Positions 13,416 to 24,566 of a stretch of 64,000 nucleotides of DNA are shown piece by piece. The stretch lies in NCBI GenBank assembly GCA_025331445.1, contig JAIWNE010000066.1, positions 108,303 to 172,302 on the forward strand, given 5' to 3'. Source of the stretch: Blakeslea trispora. Taxonomy: Eukaryota; Mucoromycota; Mucoromycetes; Mucorales; Choanephoraceae. Each line of letters begins with the position of its first letter. Positions within the stretch are counted from its first letter, which is position 1. Under the pieces are notes generated by a model. That model ran no database searches, was not told where the DNA came from, and saw only the letters and a list, made by a program, of their open reading frames with translations. Position numbers and translations under genes: made by a program.

Positions 13416-14077
13416 AATTTCTTTTTTTAAAAAAAAAAAAAGAAACGGAGAAAGTAACATTGTTAATTTAAATCACCCATTTGCTTTTTCAAACTCCTCT
13501 CATAAGAAAATCACGACTCAACTTCCATGTGGCTCTTCATGTAATTCTATAGGAGAAATGATGGCTATTTCGTGTTTTTTCTTAAACCTCTCACTACTTG
13601 TGATAACAACCTATCATAAAGAAAACAAGCAGTCTGTTGAAACAAAAACCAAGCCTTCCTTCCTAGAGAACAGCATTTATTTAAGAGTTCTCTATAAGGC
13701 TATCTACACTCTCTATCAAAGGTCAGAACCACTGTTGAACTGTTTCCCTTTCTCTCTGCCACGTAAATTCATGCAAAAAAAAAAGAGAGAGTAAACCAAC
13801 CAATTCAATCTCCTCCCTTTAAGTCAAGTTTATTTCTGTTAGAATGGAATCACATGATGATTAAATAAAAGAAAGCAATATGAAAGGAGAACAAAGTCTT
13901 CAAAGACAAACAAACAAAAAAGACTATAGAGAATATTCAATGAGTGTACTTTTTTTGTAAGCGCACTATTTCTTGTTTATGCTTTTCTTTGATTTATTTT
14001 AAACTCCACGTGATTTTAACTACTTTTTTATTTCTCAACTCTCTTTTTTTTTTCTCTCTTTCTTTCAACCTTATATT
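13416..14077. other. Intergenic region between divergent SEC5 and the zinc-finger gene
   Basis: 660 bp of AT-rich DNA holding both promoters, with poly-T and CT-rich tracts just before 14078. An ORF at 13558-13794 has no recognisable composition or start context. Nothing else is seen. Confidence 0.55.
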
Positions 14078-14506
14078 ATGACTAAAATGGATCCTGCTTC
14101 TTTGGCAAAAGAAAACCGCTTGTTTGCTGTAGAGCCAAAAACGGATTGTCCTCATATACCAAAAGACTACCAAGTGGAAGAATCATTAGGTAAACCATGT
14201 GAAGCCTGTGGAGACACAACCGAGAATTGGCAGTGTTTCCATTGCCAAGCTATTTTTTGTTCGCGTTACTGTCAAGGTCACATGAAACAACATACCATGG
14301 ATACACAGCATGCCGTCTGTATTAGTCATAGTGATCTTTCTGTTTGGTGCTTTGAATGTGATACTTATATTGCTCATGAGGTAAAAAAAAAAAAAAAAAC
14401 AATGATAGTAAAAAAAAATATATATATATATTATTGATATACAAAAAAACAATAGGATTTAAAGAAAATGATAAATAGTCTGTACAAGTTGAAGTTTGGA
14501 GAATAA
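14078..14506 (+). CDS. UBP-type zinc-finger protein, 117 aa, stand-alone ZnF-UBP
   Basis: Small protein made almost wholly of a ZnF-UBP (BUZ/PAZ) domain, which in the family binds the free C-terminal Gly-Gly of ubiquitin. Exons are 14078-14380 and 14456-14506. Zinc ligands are visible in CEACGDTTENWQCFHCQAIFCSRYCQGHMKQH and in the following H-C-S/W-C-FECDTYIAHE; the stretch around residue 92-100 (VWCFECDTYI) is the classic end of the fold. The second exon adds DLKKMINSLYKLKFGE, a helix. In HDAC6 and USP enzymes this domain is attached to a catalytic domain; none is present here. It is convergent with the PPxY protein, with 7 bp between stops. The domain call is firm; a regulatory ubiquitin-binding role is inference. 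Confidence 0.88.
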
Positions 14507-14513
14507 AATGACA

Positions 14514-14825
14514 TCATACATTTGGCACTCGATCTTTTCGATGATCATGATAAGAAGGTGGTGGTGGTTCTATCGAGTCTTCGGGTGGTCTATAGGTGAC
14601 TATAGGATCTGATGTGGGATATTGTGTTGGAGGAGGAGGATAGGTAGGAGGGTGGATAGATTGATGAGTAATACCGTTCATGTCCACTACCATATAATGA
14701 GGTGATGGCTGTTCTGTTATTGTTCCGGCTCGATTACGCCCTGTTTTTCGAAGACACAACACAATAGCCAAGAACATGGCCAAGAGACAAATAATCCATA
14801 TAACGTGATATACGCCAAATATCAT
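14514..14825 (-). CDS. Small single-pass membrane protein with two PPxY motifs
   Basis: 103-aa ORF from the ATG at 14825. An upstream in-frame ATG at 14906 would add a Phe-rich hydrophobic leader of 27 residues. One membrane helix (about residues 5-27, VIWIICLLAMFLAIVLCL) is followed by a basic stop-transfer stretch, RKTGRNRAG, and a Pro/Tyr-rich tail with PPTYPPPPTQY and PPPPSYHD. PPTY and PPSY match the PPxY signature bound by WW domains of Nedd4/Rsp5-type ubiquitin ligases, so an Rsp5-adaptor-like role is a reasonable inference. I do not recognise an orthologue. The neighbouring zinc-finger gene, also ubiquitin-linked, ends 7 bp away on the other strand; this may be coincidence. Confidence 0.68.
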   Translation of the reverse strand: MIFGVYHVIWIICLLAMFLAIVLCLRKTGRNRAGTITEQPSPHYMVVDMNGITHQSIHPPTYPPPPTQYPTSDPIVTYRPPEDSIEPPPPSYHDHRKDRVPNV

Positions 14826-16125
14826 TGAAAAATAAAATAAAGAGAGGAAAAAAGGGAAAAAAAAAGAAAATAGAATTTCAACACAGCTTTTTTTAAAATG
14901 TTTCATTGTTCTAAAAAAAACAAAAAAGGGCTTGGCTTTACCCCGAAATCAAATAACTCTTTTTTTCTACTTTGTAAAATCCAACTTTTATTGTTTTCTC
15001 TCCTTTTTGCTGTACCATTGTTCTTACATCTAAAATTGATTCTTTACAAGTCATTCCTATCATGAAACTCTAGGGGCGCTCGTTTATCTCAACAATTTTA
15101 TGTGCTCTTCCGGTCATTGACACTAGTTGGAAAGAAACACTAGCAAAAGGAAAAGAAAGAGATGATATTGCTTTTCTATATCATGATAAAGCATATAGAG
15201 TGACTATGACTAACAAAAAAAAAAAGACAATGTAGTCTCAACAGAAGCTACAAAGTGTTCAATCATAACACTTTAACACTGACAATGAATCATTTTTTTA
15301 CTACAACAAATTGAAATTCAGAATTTGATATTGAAGAAAAAAGGGGTCTTTCAGATGTAATAAAATAACAGTTTTGTTCCCAATTGAGAAATATAGAGTG
15401 CTTGGAGGGAATTAGCACAAGGTAATGTTGACGAATAAAAAAAAAGTAGTCAACAAGCTTTATAAGAGAAATTCAGGCAAAACCCCCTCTTCCTTTCCTA
15501 GTTCAACATTTAAGGTTTCTGTAAAAAATAAAAAGCAACCCTAAATGTAGGTATGTGTAACCAAAAGACATGAGAGATGGTTACAAGACAGAATCATCTG
15601 CTTTAAAAAAAAATACTAGAATATAACCTGTTGGTATATTACAGCTTTTTTTATTTGAAATAGACTCTTTTTATTATTATTATGCTGAGCAAATGCCTCT
15701 TTAGAGATCGTGTAGAACACATGCTAGAATCTATATATGCGCTTGGAAAAAAAGACAAACTAAAGAATTCAGCCAAATGTCCCCCTCTGTGTAGCCTTAC
15801 CATTGTGCTACTTTTTAAAAAACTTGTCAAGTATTACAATGATCGAGTATGATGCTTGATCTTCATTACAGAATAAATTGTACAATTCGATCAATTTGCC
15901 CTGCATTTGAGAACTGAGCACAATTATTTTTTTTCTAAAGCATCTTGTAAAAGTAGTTGAATAGTTTGCCCTTGTTTAAACTGGGTCTAAAGTTTCTCTT
16001 GGGCTTTATTGGGGAGATTGAAATTCACCCTATGCAAATTGATAACCATATATAAAAACACTTATTATATCTTTTATGCTAGTGATAAAGAGTTTATTGG
16101 TAATATTAGCTATTTTTTCTTTTCT
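14826..16125. other. Intergenic region upstream of the PPxY gene and downstream of the chitosanase gene
   Basis: About 1.3 kb of AT-rich sequence with poly-A and poly-T runs and no ORF of coding character. I see no RNA gene or mobile element. Confidence 0.55.
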
Positions 16126-17459
16126 TTAGATGAAATCCCAAGGCAAGTCAAAAAGTGAATATTTTCCTTTACAATGCTTTTCATCCCGATGAAGATTAGA
16201 TTTGCCAGTAACATTTACACCAAATTCTTTAAGTTCAATAGGTGCCTGTAAATCCTTGTAACGATCATACTCATCTACCAAGTTTTGAAGGTCCTTGCTT
16301 CGAGATGCACTTTCTGGCCAAACATCATCACTATAGACAGAAAATGAGTTGTCAATAAAAAAAATAGTATTGAGAATACATACGGATAACAACATTGTAA
16401 TTGACGTCGAGTTGTTAAGAATCGAGTTAAATATTCCTTTTCAGATTCTGTATCTAAACGAGGACCAGTGAGAGTAATGATACGAACAATGTTGATATCC
16501 GGCTCAACATATTGGTATCCGTGTTGAATGATGGTGTCTAGTATTTTGTGTGTGAATACTTTTTGTGTGTGTATTGTTTCTTTATAAAGCTTACCATAGA
16601 AAATGGCTCGACCAAGTGGAGAAGTGACACCATTCTGTGCAGCATAACGTGTACTAGGAAGCATATAATTCTTATAAACCCAATCGATTTGCATCTTGGC
16701 AAATTTGCTGTTGGACCGACAAGCTTCATGTTTCCAGGCAGCACAATAGTTGAATAGACCCAAGACAGTTCCTCTACTTTGACGATCGCAATGGGGTAAT
16801 AGACCGATTTGTTTGATACGAGGAAGGTAAGGCAAGAGTAAGTTGATTGGACTTTTGAGAGCATATTTTTGAATCACAATTTCAGCATCTCCTGTAGCAG
16901 TCTAATTTGATGATAAATAAGCAATGGTTGCAATCATAACTATTTGTCACTTACTGTGAAACCAGCATAACCTGCAGTAAATCCTCTTGAATCCTTGATA
17001 TTTTCGCAATAACTAGAGAGTCATTTGGTTGGTTTCAAGAAATAAACTTTTTAATTCTTTTTGGGAAAATACTTGCGCATAAGAAAAGTTGGGAGTGCCA
17101 TCTTCAAACACATTGGTAATCATGCTTGCTATCTTGATAGTGTTGTCATCTATTTTGCTGATTTTGGGTAGACCAGTTAGACTGTAGAAAGTAGTGCCAT
17201 TTTTAGGAGAAACGCAACCATCATTGGCAGACTAAAGATAAACCATGATCTTGTTAGAAAAGAAAAAAAGTAAAAAAGGATAGATTCAATACTTTACTGT
17301 GTTGTTTGTGATAAAAGTAAATTTGGAACAGATGGCATCTGTTGCTTCAAAATCGTTTTGACAATAAGCATTGGCAGTATTACGTTTAACTTCATGTTTG
17401 GCAGGTAAGGCTAAAACACCTAGAGCAAAGAATATAGGGAATGCCAATAATTGAACCAT
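16126..17459 (-). CDS. Secreted GH46-type chitosanase
   Basis: Endo-chitosanase hydrolysing beta-1,4 bonds of chitosan, the main wall polymer of Mucorales, so it may serve wall remodelling or nutrition. Inferred exons in transcript order: 17459-17298, 17231-17077, 17012-16955, 16901-16384, 16330-16126, giving 365 aa. A signal peptide is visible (MVQLLAFPIFFALGVLALPA). The GH46 core pattern follows: MITNVFED (candidate catalytic Glu), YCENIKDSRGFTAGYAGFT (candidate catalytic Asp in the DxRGxTAG motif) and TATGDAEIVIQKY. Joining SYA to YCEN requires a GC donor (intron 17013-17076, gcaagt). The long C-terminal part after about residue 300 is Lys/Asp-rich. The GH46 assignment rests on motif memory, not a search. 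Confidence 0.85.
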
Positions 17460-17815
17460 TTTGTATGAGAGAAAGTATTTCTTGTTTTAATGAATTTTTT
17501 CTCAATAGATGCTTCAAGAAAGTACTCAGTATTTATAAGTTTGACATGAGATGCTTTCTCCTTAATTTTAAGGTTTTTTTTTTTTTTCACTGTCAATTTT
17601 CTGTCTAGCCTTCTCCTTGGTTTTTTTTTTTATTGATTAAATTAATGCGTGACATTGTTGTGTTGCCTCAGACTATAAAAAAAAAAAGAGCGGGTGTAAC
17701 TAGGCAACATATAAAAAAAAAAAATATATAGTAAGAGAATACTTTTTTTTACTTTGAAAAATAATTTAGAAAAATCTAGATATAAATAAATTAACTGTAA
17801 AAAAAAAAAACTAAA
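17460..17815. other. Short intergenic spacer between the two tandem secreted-protein genes
   Basis: About 350 bp. It holds the chitosanase promoter, with long T tracts around 17575-17587 and 17622-17631, and the 3' flank of the Cys-rich gene, with A tracts around 17679 and 17711. No ORF or RNA gene is seen. Confidence 0.55.
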
Positions 17816-20808
17816 TTAGGGCAAGCCTGTAGGTACACAAGTAGGGCTGTTTGTGTTGGGGCAAGCACCAGTGGTAGGTCTATAGCAAGTAGAACCTTGA
17901 GCACAGTCTGGGCTATAAAATATGCAAGTTAGTACAGGAAATTTTTGGAAACACAAAAAAAGTAGGTTGTAAAGTTACCATGGTATAATGTAGAGTGGGC
18001 AGACATGTCCATCGATAGGTTCAGTAGGAGTGGTAGTGGCAGGTTCAGCATCAACAACGGCATCAGCAGCAGCATGAGCGATATCAATAGTGACATCAGT
18101 ATCACCAATCAAGTCAATATCATTAGCAGGCTCAATGTCTCCAACTGGAAGAATGGCAGCAACATCAGGGGCAGCAGGAGCTGGAGGTGTACTAACAAAG
18201 AAAAAAAATAGAGTTAAAGCTTTTTCCCTTATTTAAAAACATACATGATTATTATTTACCTTCCTCTGCACCAAGGTTGAGTGGTGAAGGGACATTCGTT
18301 ATCCATAGAGTAAATACATTCATTGGGACATTCACTGGGACTAGATTGGAAAAAAAAATAAGAAATGTCAATACAAAGAGAAAAAATTACAAGCCAATGA
18401 TTTTGTTTTTACCAAGGAATGGTTTCTTTTGGACAATGAGCAGGTTGGCCTGAACCATGAGGATGAGAATTGTGAGAGTGAGAGTCGTGAGATTCGTGAG
18501 ATTCGTGAGAGTTGTGAGAGTTGTGAGAGTTGTGAGAGTGGTCAGATCCACCTTCATAACCATAGTTAGAACCAACATCATGTTCAGCACCGTGACCATA
18601 GTTAGCACCAACACCATGTTCAGCACCGTTACCATAGTTAGCGCCAACACCATAGTCAGCATCATGTTCAGGCTTGTGTTCATAGCCAGAGCCTACACCG
18701 TAATTGGAGTCATGATGGCTATCGTGGCTATCGTGGCTGTTGTGGCTGTCGTGGCTGTCGTGGCTTTCATTGTCCATGTGTTCATAGTCATTGTAGTTTT
18801 CAGGCTCCATGTGTTCAATGTTTTCATAATCATTTTCTTCTTCGTTATAATCTTCATGGCTCTTGTGATCGTATCCTTCATCATCCATCATGTCATCATC
18901 GTGGCTATCGTAATGACTCTTGTGACTCTTGTGGTGATGGTACTTTTTGGGACCAGCAGATAGAGAGGTAGCCAAGAAAGTGAAGGTGGTAGTGGTAGCA
19001 GTGACTGGTGTAGTGACAGTTTGAACAACAGTCGTGAGAGGAACTTCACGAATGGAGGTTTCGGTAGAGACAGTCAAGACAGGATAAGGAATGGCAGAAA
19101 TAGCAGTTGTAGTGACGACAGAGGTAGCAGTATCACTTTCTGTCACCACAACGGTCTCATGAACAGTTTGAGATTCAGTGATTCTCTGTTGCTCAGTGAC
19201 AGTAGCAATCGAAGTGGATGTTTCAGTAGCAGTGGAAACGGAAGTAGCAGTAGAAACAGAGGTGGCAGTAGCAGTAGCAGTCGAGATACGCAATTCAGAT
19301 CGAGTGACGGGGACAACGAGGAAACTGGTGACCTGGTCATAGACTGTATTGACAATCGTGTTATCAATCGTGCGGTAATCGGTCTCGGTCTCGTAATCGG
19401 TTTCAGTAGCAGTAAGAGTATAGGGTATGTTACTAAGGAGAATGTTGGTATGTTCGTTGGTGACGACAGAGATAGCATAGCTAACAACATCATGGGTGAC
19501 TGTGTGTTCCTTGTATTCGTGGTGTTTGTGCTTATGCTTGTGTTCTTCCCAATGGTATCCACGCTTCTGCATCTTCTTGTAATCCTTGTCTTCCAAATCA
19601 ATGTCTTCCTCTTCCTCCTCTTCTTCCTCCTTTTCTTCTTCCTTTTCTTCTTCCTTGTCTTCGTCTTCCTCTTCAGTAATGGCAGCAATCGAGTCAGAGC
19701 CAGCACTAGCCACAAATGCAACAGCACCCACATGTGTGGTCACAGTCGTCGTATCCACTACGGTGGTCGTGACAGCAGGTTCGTAAAAGTCGCCAGGGTA
19801 GCCGTAACCGTTCTTGAAGGCAGAGGCAGAACCTTGTTCGAAGCTTTCGTAAGTTTCAGCACCGTCAATGGCCAAGGTAACATGGAGTTCGTGACGCATG
19901 GTTGAGAGTTGAGTGTCACCGCTGTCAGATGTGAATTGGAGTGAGTAAGGTGTGTTTTGAGCAGGTGCAGTGACAGTGACAACACCACTGGGTCCGTTGG
20001 AGCCATTAGATCCGTTGGGTCTGTTGTATCCATGATGGTAACCATGAGAACCATGACCATAACCACCATAGTTGGGTTGAGAGTTGATGATGGTTTGTGT
20101 GATGACAGTTGGAACATTATTGTTTACTGTAGTAGTGATTGTTTCAGTGACAGTACGAACGGGGGGTAAACCATTGCTAGGTCTGTTACATCTAGCAGGT
20201 CCACTGAGAGGACAACAAAAGTCGGCTTCAGGATAGTGACAGTCGTTAGGACATTCTGCAGGACAAGGTGTTTGTGCGCAACGAGCGAATGTGTTACATT
20301 TGGGTGCACAGATGGGTTCACCAGAGAAAGGACAACAAGAAGGACCATTATATTGACAAGAGAATGGACAGCTCTCATCACTAGAAAATGGAATGATGAG
20401 TATTCGTGTATAAAGAAAGAATCAAACTACTTTACCAAGGAATTTGTTTGGTAAGACACATCACATTACAGCTCTTTGGTTTACAGACGGGAATACCAGC
20501 ACCTATACATCCACCACTGTTGGGATAGACACATTCTTCGTTACTTGAACATGGGGGACATTTGTATTGATAGTTGGGACATTGAACATCGCTATCAGGA
20601 AGCAAAGATGGATCAATTGAGCCATCTATAAAAAATTGAATGAGTGAATCCGGTTTCTTTTTTTTAGCAAATGGATCATACCTTGGAAAGGACCATGATT
20701 CTTATGATGGTATGAATGTCCTTGACCATGTTGGTATCTTTCAACTGCAACAGCATGAACAGCAACAAAGCTGGCTGCAGCAGACAAAGCAATAAATTTC
20801 AATTGCAT
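17816..20808 (-). CDS. Large secreted modular Cys-rich protein with acidic and His/Asp/Ser repeats
   Basis: Inferred exons in transcript order: 20808-20682, 20625-20436, 20380-18413, 18340-18260, 18191-17979, 17912-17816, giving 891 aa. Signal peptide: MQLKFIALSAAASFVAVHA. Cys-rich modules of the form CPxxC-x-Y...C(C)P...C occur about twice before and twice after a long Cys-poor middle. The middle holds a Thr/Val-rich adhesin-like region, a Glu/Asp block (about residues 230-265), a KMQKRG dibasic site and His/Asp/Ser repeats near the C-terminal side. Three introns interrupt the equivalent Cys codon of an I-P-Cys motif, all in phase 2. It is probably a wall or spore-surface protein; the His/Asp repeats suggest metal binding. 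I do not recognise a named family. Confidence 0.82.
18455..18775 (-). repeat. In-gene repeats: His-Ser/Asp-Ser triplets and Tyr-Gly-Val-Gly octads
   Basis: Within the big exon of the Cys-rich gene, SHN, SHE and SHD triplets (9-nt units) cover about 18455-18545 and 18715-18775. Between them, about 18560-18710, lie 8-13-residue units of the NYGxGAEHxVGA kind. The repeats are in frame and keep the reading frame, so they are expandable protein repeats rather than satellite DNA. Confidence 0.8.
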
Positions 20809-22987
20809 ATAAAACGATTTATTGTAGTGTCAAAAGAAGAAGAAGAGAGGAAAAGAAGTGAAGGATTGTTGATGGATGGGCTTTTTATTCAAAGTTCTTT
20901 TTTTATTGACATTGCCAATCAAACCTTTTTCGGAAATAAATGTAATTTGTTTCTGTTGTATCCTCTTTCAACAATAATTTTCAAAGTAAATAAACATTTC
21001 CGCATAAAAGTTAAACTTGGTATTTTCACGCATACCTAAGACTATAATTTTTTTTCCCGATTTTGGTCGAGTTGAACTCCTGAACGCGTTTGTATGTTAT
21101 TGTGTACTCTATAAATTTTTTTTAACTTTCCTCTTCTCTCTTTTACTTTGTTTACTTTTTAATAGAAAGTCTGAATGTCTTTATGAACAACAATAAGCCG
21201 TTTCAAAAAAAAGCTTCAATTATCTCGACCTTGATAGATTCAAACGCAATTTAAATGAATAAGAAATATAACATACGTCTCCCAAAAAAACAATCCATGT
21301 ATATTCTAAAGATCAAGGGAGTTATATATTTTGGCTGTGTGTGTTTTTTGGTGCTGATCAAAACAACTGATTCAAAATGGGGACAAAACTTTATTTCTTG
21401 ATTTGTTTGGACGTATGTTAAATTATCTATGCGAAACTTTCTGTAAAAGAAGACCTCGAATAAATGATGGACCAAACAATTTCACTTGAAAAAAAAAAAA
21501 AGATCCGTTTGAAAAAAAACAGTGTGGGATGTCTTGTCTTTTTTTTTTTTGCTCTCATGTATGAAATTTGTGTAAATACCTTATGAACAAAGATCGAGCA
21601 TGTTTTGTTGGTGCAGATAAGAAAATACAAGTTGATACAATAGTAAAAGAAAAAATTTGATGTCTCTCATTCTTGTCTCTAGACATTTGAATGTTTGTTC
21701 ATTGTACCAAGCTAACCAGTCTTAATAAAGAAATAGTTGAGCTGTTCTTTGGGTCATTATGGTGATAATAAAAAAAATAGCATCACTCTTTCAAAAAAAG
21801 ATCCAGTACAGAATTTCTATAGTTTACAAAAGAAAAAAATGAAACAAACATAGGATGATCAGAACAATGTCATTTCGAAAAAAAAAAAAAAAGTGTTATG
21901 CCATTATCTGGATCAGAGCTTCTCCCAAATGAAAAAGAAAAAAAGCAATTAACTTGAAGTTACCACAAGTGTACATTTAGGGTTTAAGGCTGTCAATGAA
22001 TCTCGAGTTTTTTTTTTTTTGGAAACTTTATGAAACATTTGAGTAGCAACAAAGTAAGCCAATCTCATCACTTTCAAAGGGGCAAATCAAACTAAATTGG
22101 TTTGAATTTGCTCTACAGAGAAATTTCATACAATTTCTTTTTTAGAGATAAACAAAACACGAATTCTTTAAAGGGGAAAAAGTTATGTTCATGCTTGGTT
22201 ACAATCCTTGAGTCTAAACTAAAAAAAAAAAGAAAAGAAAAGATGACTTGCTTTGTTCTTTTGTTTGAAAGATAAGTTCTGAGTTTCATTAGAAGCATCA
22301 AGGAACCCAAGAATTGAAAAATGTCTGTGCTCTCTCATCATTTTGAGTCTGGAAGTTATGTTGATTTATTATGTAAACGAGTTTGCTAGCTTACTTTATT
22401 GCCAATCAAAAGCATTCTTCAACTTTTCTCAAGTTCTCATTACGTTCCACCTTTGGAGTTCTCGAATGATAGAGTGCTACACATGTATAGAAATCAAGAA
22501 GGGTAAAGTTTGGCATAGTCGATTGTAAAAAAAAAAAAAATAGAGTCGTAAAATCAACTTGTTTCTATACACTTGTAGGCTTGAATTAGCTCTTATCATT
22601 TTGTTTTACAAAAGTTATAAATAAAAGTCAATTCGTTAAAATAGGGTAAGCGCAATTACGAAAAAAAGAAAAAGATATTGACAATGAAGACTTTAAAAGT
22701 TGAAGCATATATTGTACAACTTTACAAAAAGTCAAATACTAAAAGATAAAAAATCCTCCCCCTCCTTTTGAATCGCATTTCATTATGTAAACAAGGCATC
22801 AAAGCCAATGCTATTTGAAAAAAAGTTGACTTTATCCCATTCATCATCTAACTTTAACCCGAAAAAACACACACGACGATTAAGTTTTTATTTAAAGTGT
22901 CTCTTTAAAAAAGCTCAAAAGTTCCTGTGAACTGGTTGCTTTCAATAAACCTTGCTCAAGATGTAAATCTAATTCCTAAATTTCCCT
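20809..22987. other. Long intergenic region upstream of the Cys-rich gene and downstream of the kinase gene
   Basis: About 2.2 kb, very AT-rich, with many homopolymer tracts. Short ORFs (for example 21251-21475 and 22343-22528) have skewed, unconvincing translations. No RNA gene, repeat family or transposon signature is recognised. Confidence 0.55.
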
Positions 22988-24566
22988 CTAGTTGTTATTG
23001 AAATTGCATCTCTCTCTCTTAAACATTTCTTTGGTTACCTGGATCACATCCTTGGCCGAGGGACGATGGTCGGGATGATCTTCTAATAACCAGGCAACCA
23101 GACCTGTGCAATAGACAGTGGGATGAGAATAACTAAAGGTTGGACTTGGACTGGCAAGTATTTTGGAAAACAGTCTTTCGTCCTGTTTGACATCATAATG
23201 GGGTGGTACACGATCCATCATTTCAATCACAGTAATACCGAGTGACCATAGGTCTACTTTTTCCGTATAATTGATTCCCTTGATAACTTCCGGTGCCATC
23301 CACTTTTTTTAAAACGTTTATAAGAATAACAACACAAAAGTTTCTGAAACTTACCTTTGGTGTTCCCAATCTTTCACAATTCATGTATCTTGTGCTTGTT
23401 GTTAAGCCAAAATCAGCTTTTATCAATCCAGATGAGTCTATCTTTATGTTGTTTCCAAACTTTCTTTCTTTCTTACCTAACTTGATTTCACCATGATATC
23501 CTATTAATAAATTTTCGCATTTGATATCACGATGAATGAATCCTTTTGAATGTAGAAAAGAAAGTGCATTTAACGTCTACAGATAATTTTTTTTTCATTC
23601 TTTTTTCATCAGCTTAAACTTTACTGCCTTGTCATTCCTTTTTTTTTTTTTTTTACCTGTCTCGCAATATAGACAGCATGCTCTTCAGGTAATCCTCGTT
23701 TGCATAAAACAGTAAAGACACTACACCTCATAAGATCCATGGCAATCCATACCTCATTTTGATAGATGGAAACTTCTCTTAATTTAATCAGGTTAGGATG
23801 AGCTGTAGACATGATGCGCAATTCTCGCACAATAGCCGTACGATAATCTCGGTCATAACTCAATATGCATCTTTTCAATGCTAATTTTACATTCACATTA
23901 TGTTCCAATTGAACTTGAATCACAGCACCATTAACTCTATTCAAATCTCTTTTAATAGAGTTTCTCTTTTTTTTTTTGCCTTCATTTACCCTGTTCCTAT
24001 CTTTTTTGATCCCACATATCTTTCATGAGGTTTAGAAACAACCTGTATCTTGGGAATAGACTGTCTAATTCTCTTTTCGAAACCGTTTTCATCATTTCGA
24101 ATGATAGGTGGTAAGGGTAATGGTGTCCAGTTGGATCCTACAGATATCCAAGGAGGCTTTGAAAATAAATAATGATTAACATATTCTATTTGATTTATCT
24201 TGATGAATTTACTCGTTTAGGCTCTGTTGCTTTATGCTTTGATTTACTGGTGGATGGAATAGTAAATGGTAACAGATAGGTACTTTTTAAAATATTTGGT
24301 ATCTCACAATAACCTGGACTTCGCCAATGTGGTGTTTTTACTGAACGCTAAAAAAAAATAACATCGATTCATTTTTTGTAATTTTTATTTTTTTTGCATG
24401 AATTTAGAAGGACCTGATTATTGGTGTGATGATTACTGCATTGAGAATTGCCCAACGACCTTCTTTTTGTCATATGCGATTTGGGTCGTTTATGTTGTTG
24501 TTGTTGTTCTGAACATGATTTTCTTAGCAATATGTGATTGGTATTCATAGTTTGTTTAGCTTGCAT
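22988..24566 (-). CDS. STE20/PAK-like serine/threonine protein kinase
   Basis: 403-aa kinase. Inferred exons in transcript order: 24566-24414, 24347-24213, 24156-23990, 23936-23657, 23576-23477, 23416-23355, 23302-22988, with all phases closing. Kinase landmarks: Gly-rich loop IGTGVNGAV, VAIK-type Lys in LALKR, alpha-C Glu in IVRELRIM, catalytic loop [28 protein letters not shown], and [24 protein letters not shown] plus GTPxWMAPEV points to the STE20/PAK group. The N-terminal 150 residues are basic, Gln/His-rich and Pro-rich, and I see no CRIB motif. Intron 1 (24348-24413) uses a weak donor (gtcctt), so the extreme N-terminus is the least sure part. It likely acts in polarity or MAPK signalling, by family. 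Confidence 0.88.

Noticed and set aside
18457..18963. Long plus-strand ORF rich in Val/Arg/Ile opposite the Cys-rich gene, also 19021-19905
   Set aside because: Antisense reflections of triplet and dipeptide repeats in the real gene; composition is a repeat artefact.
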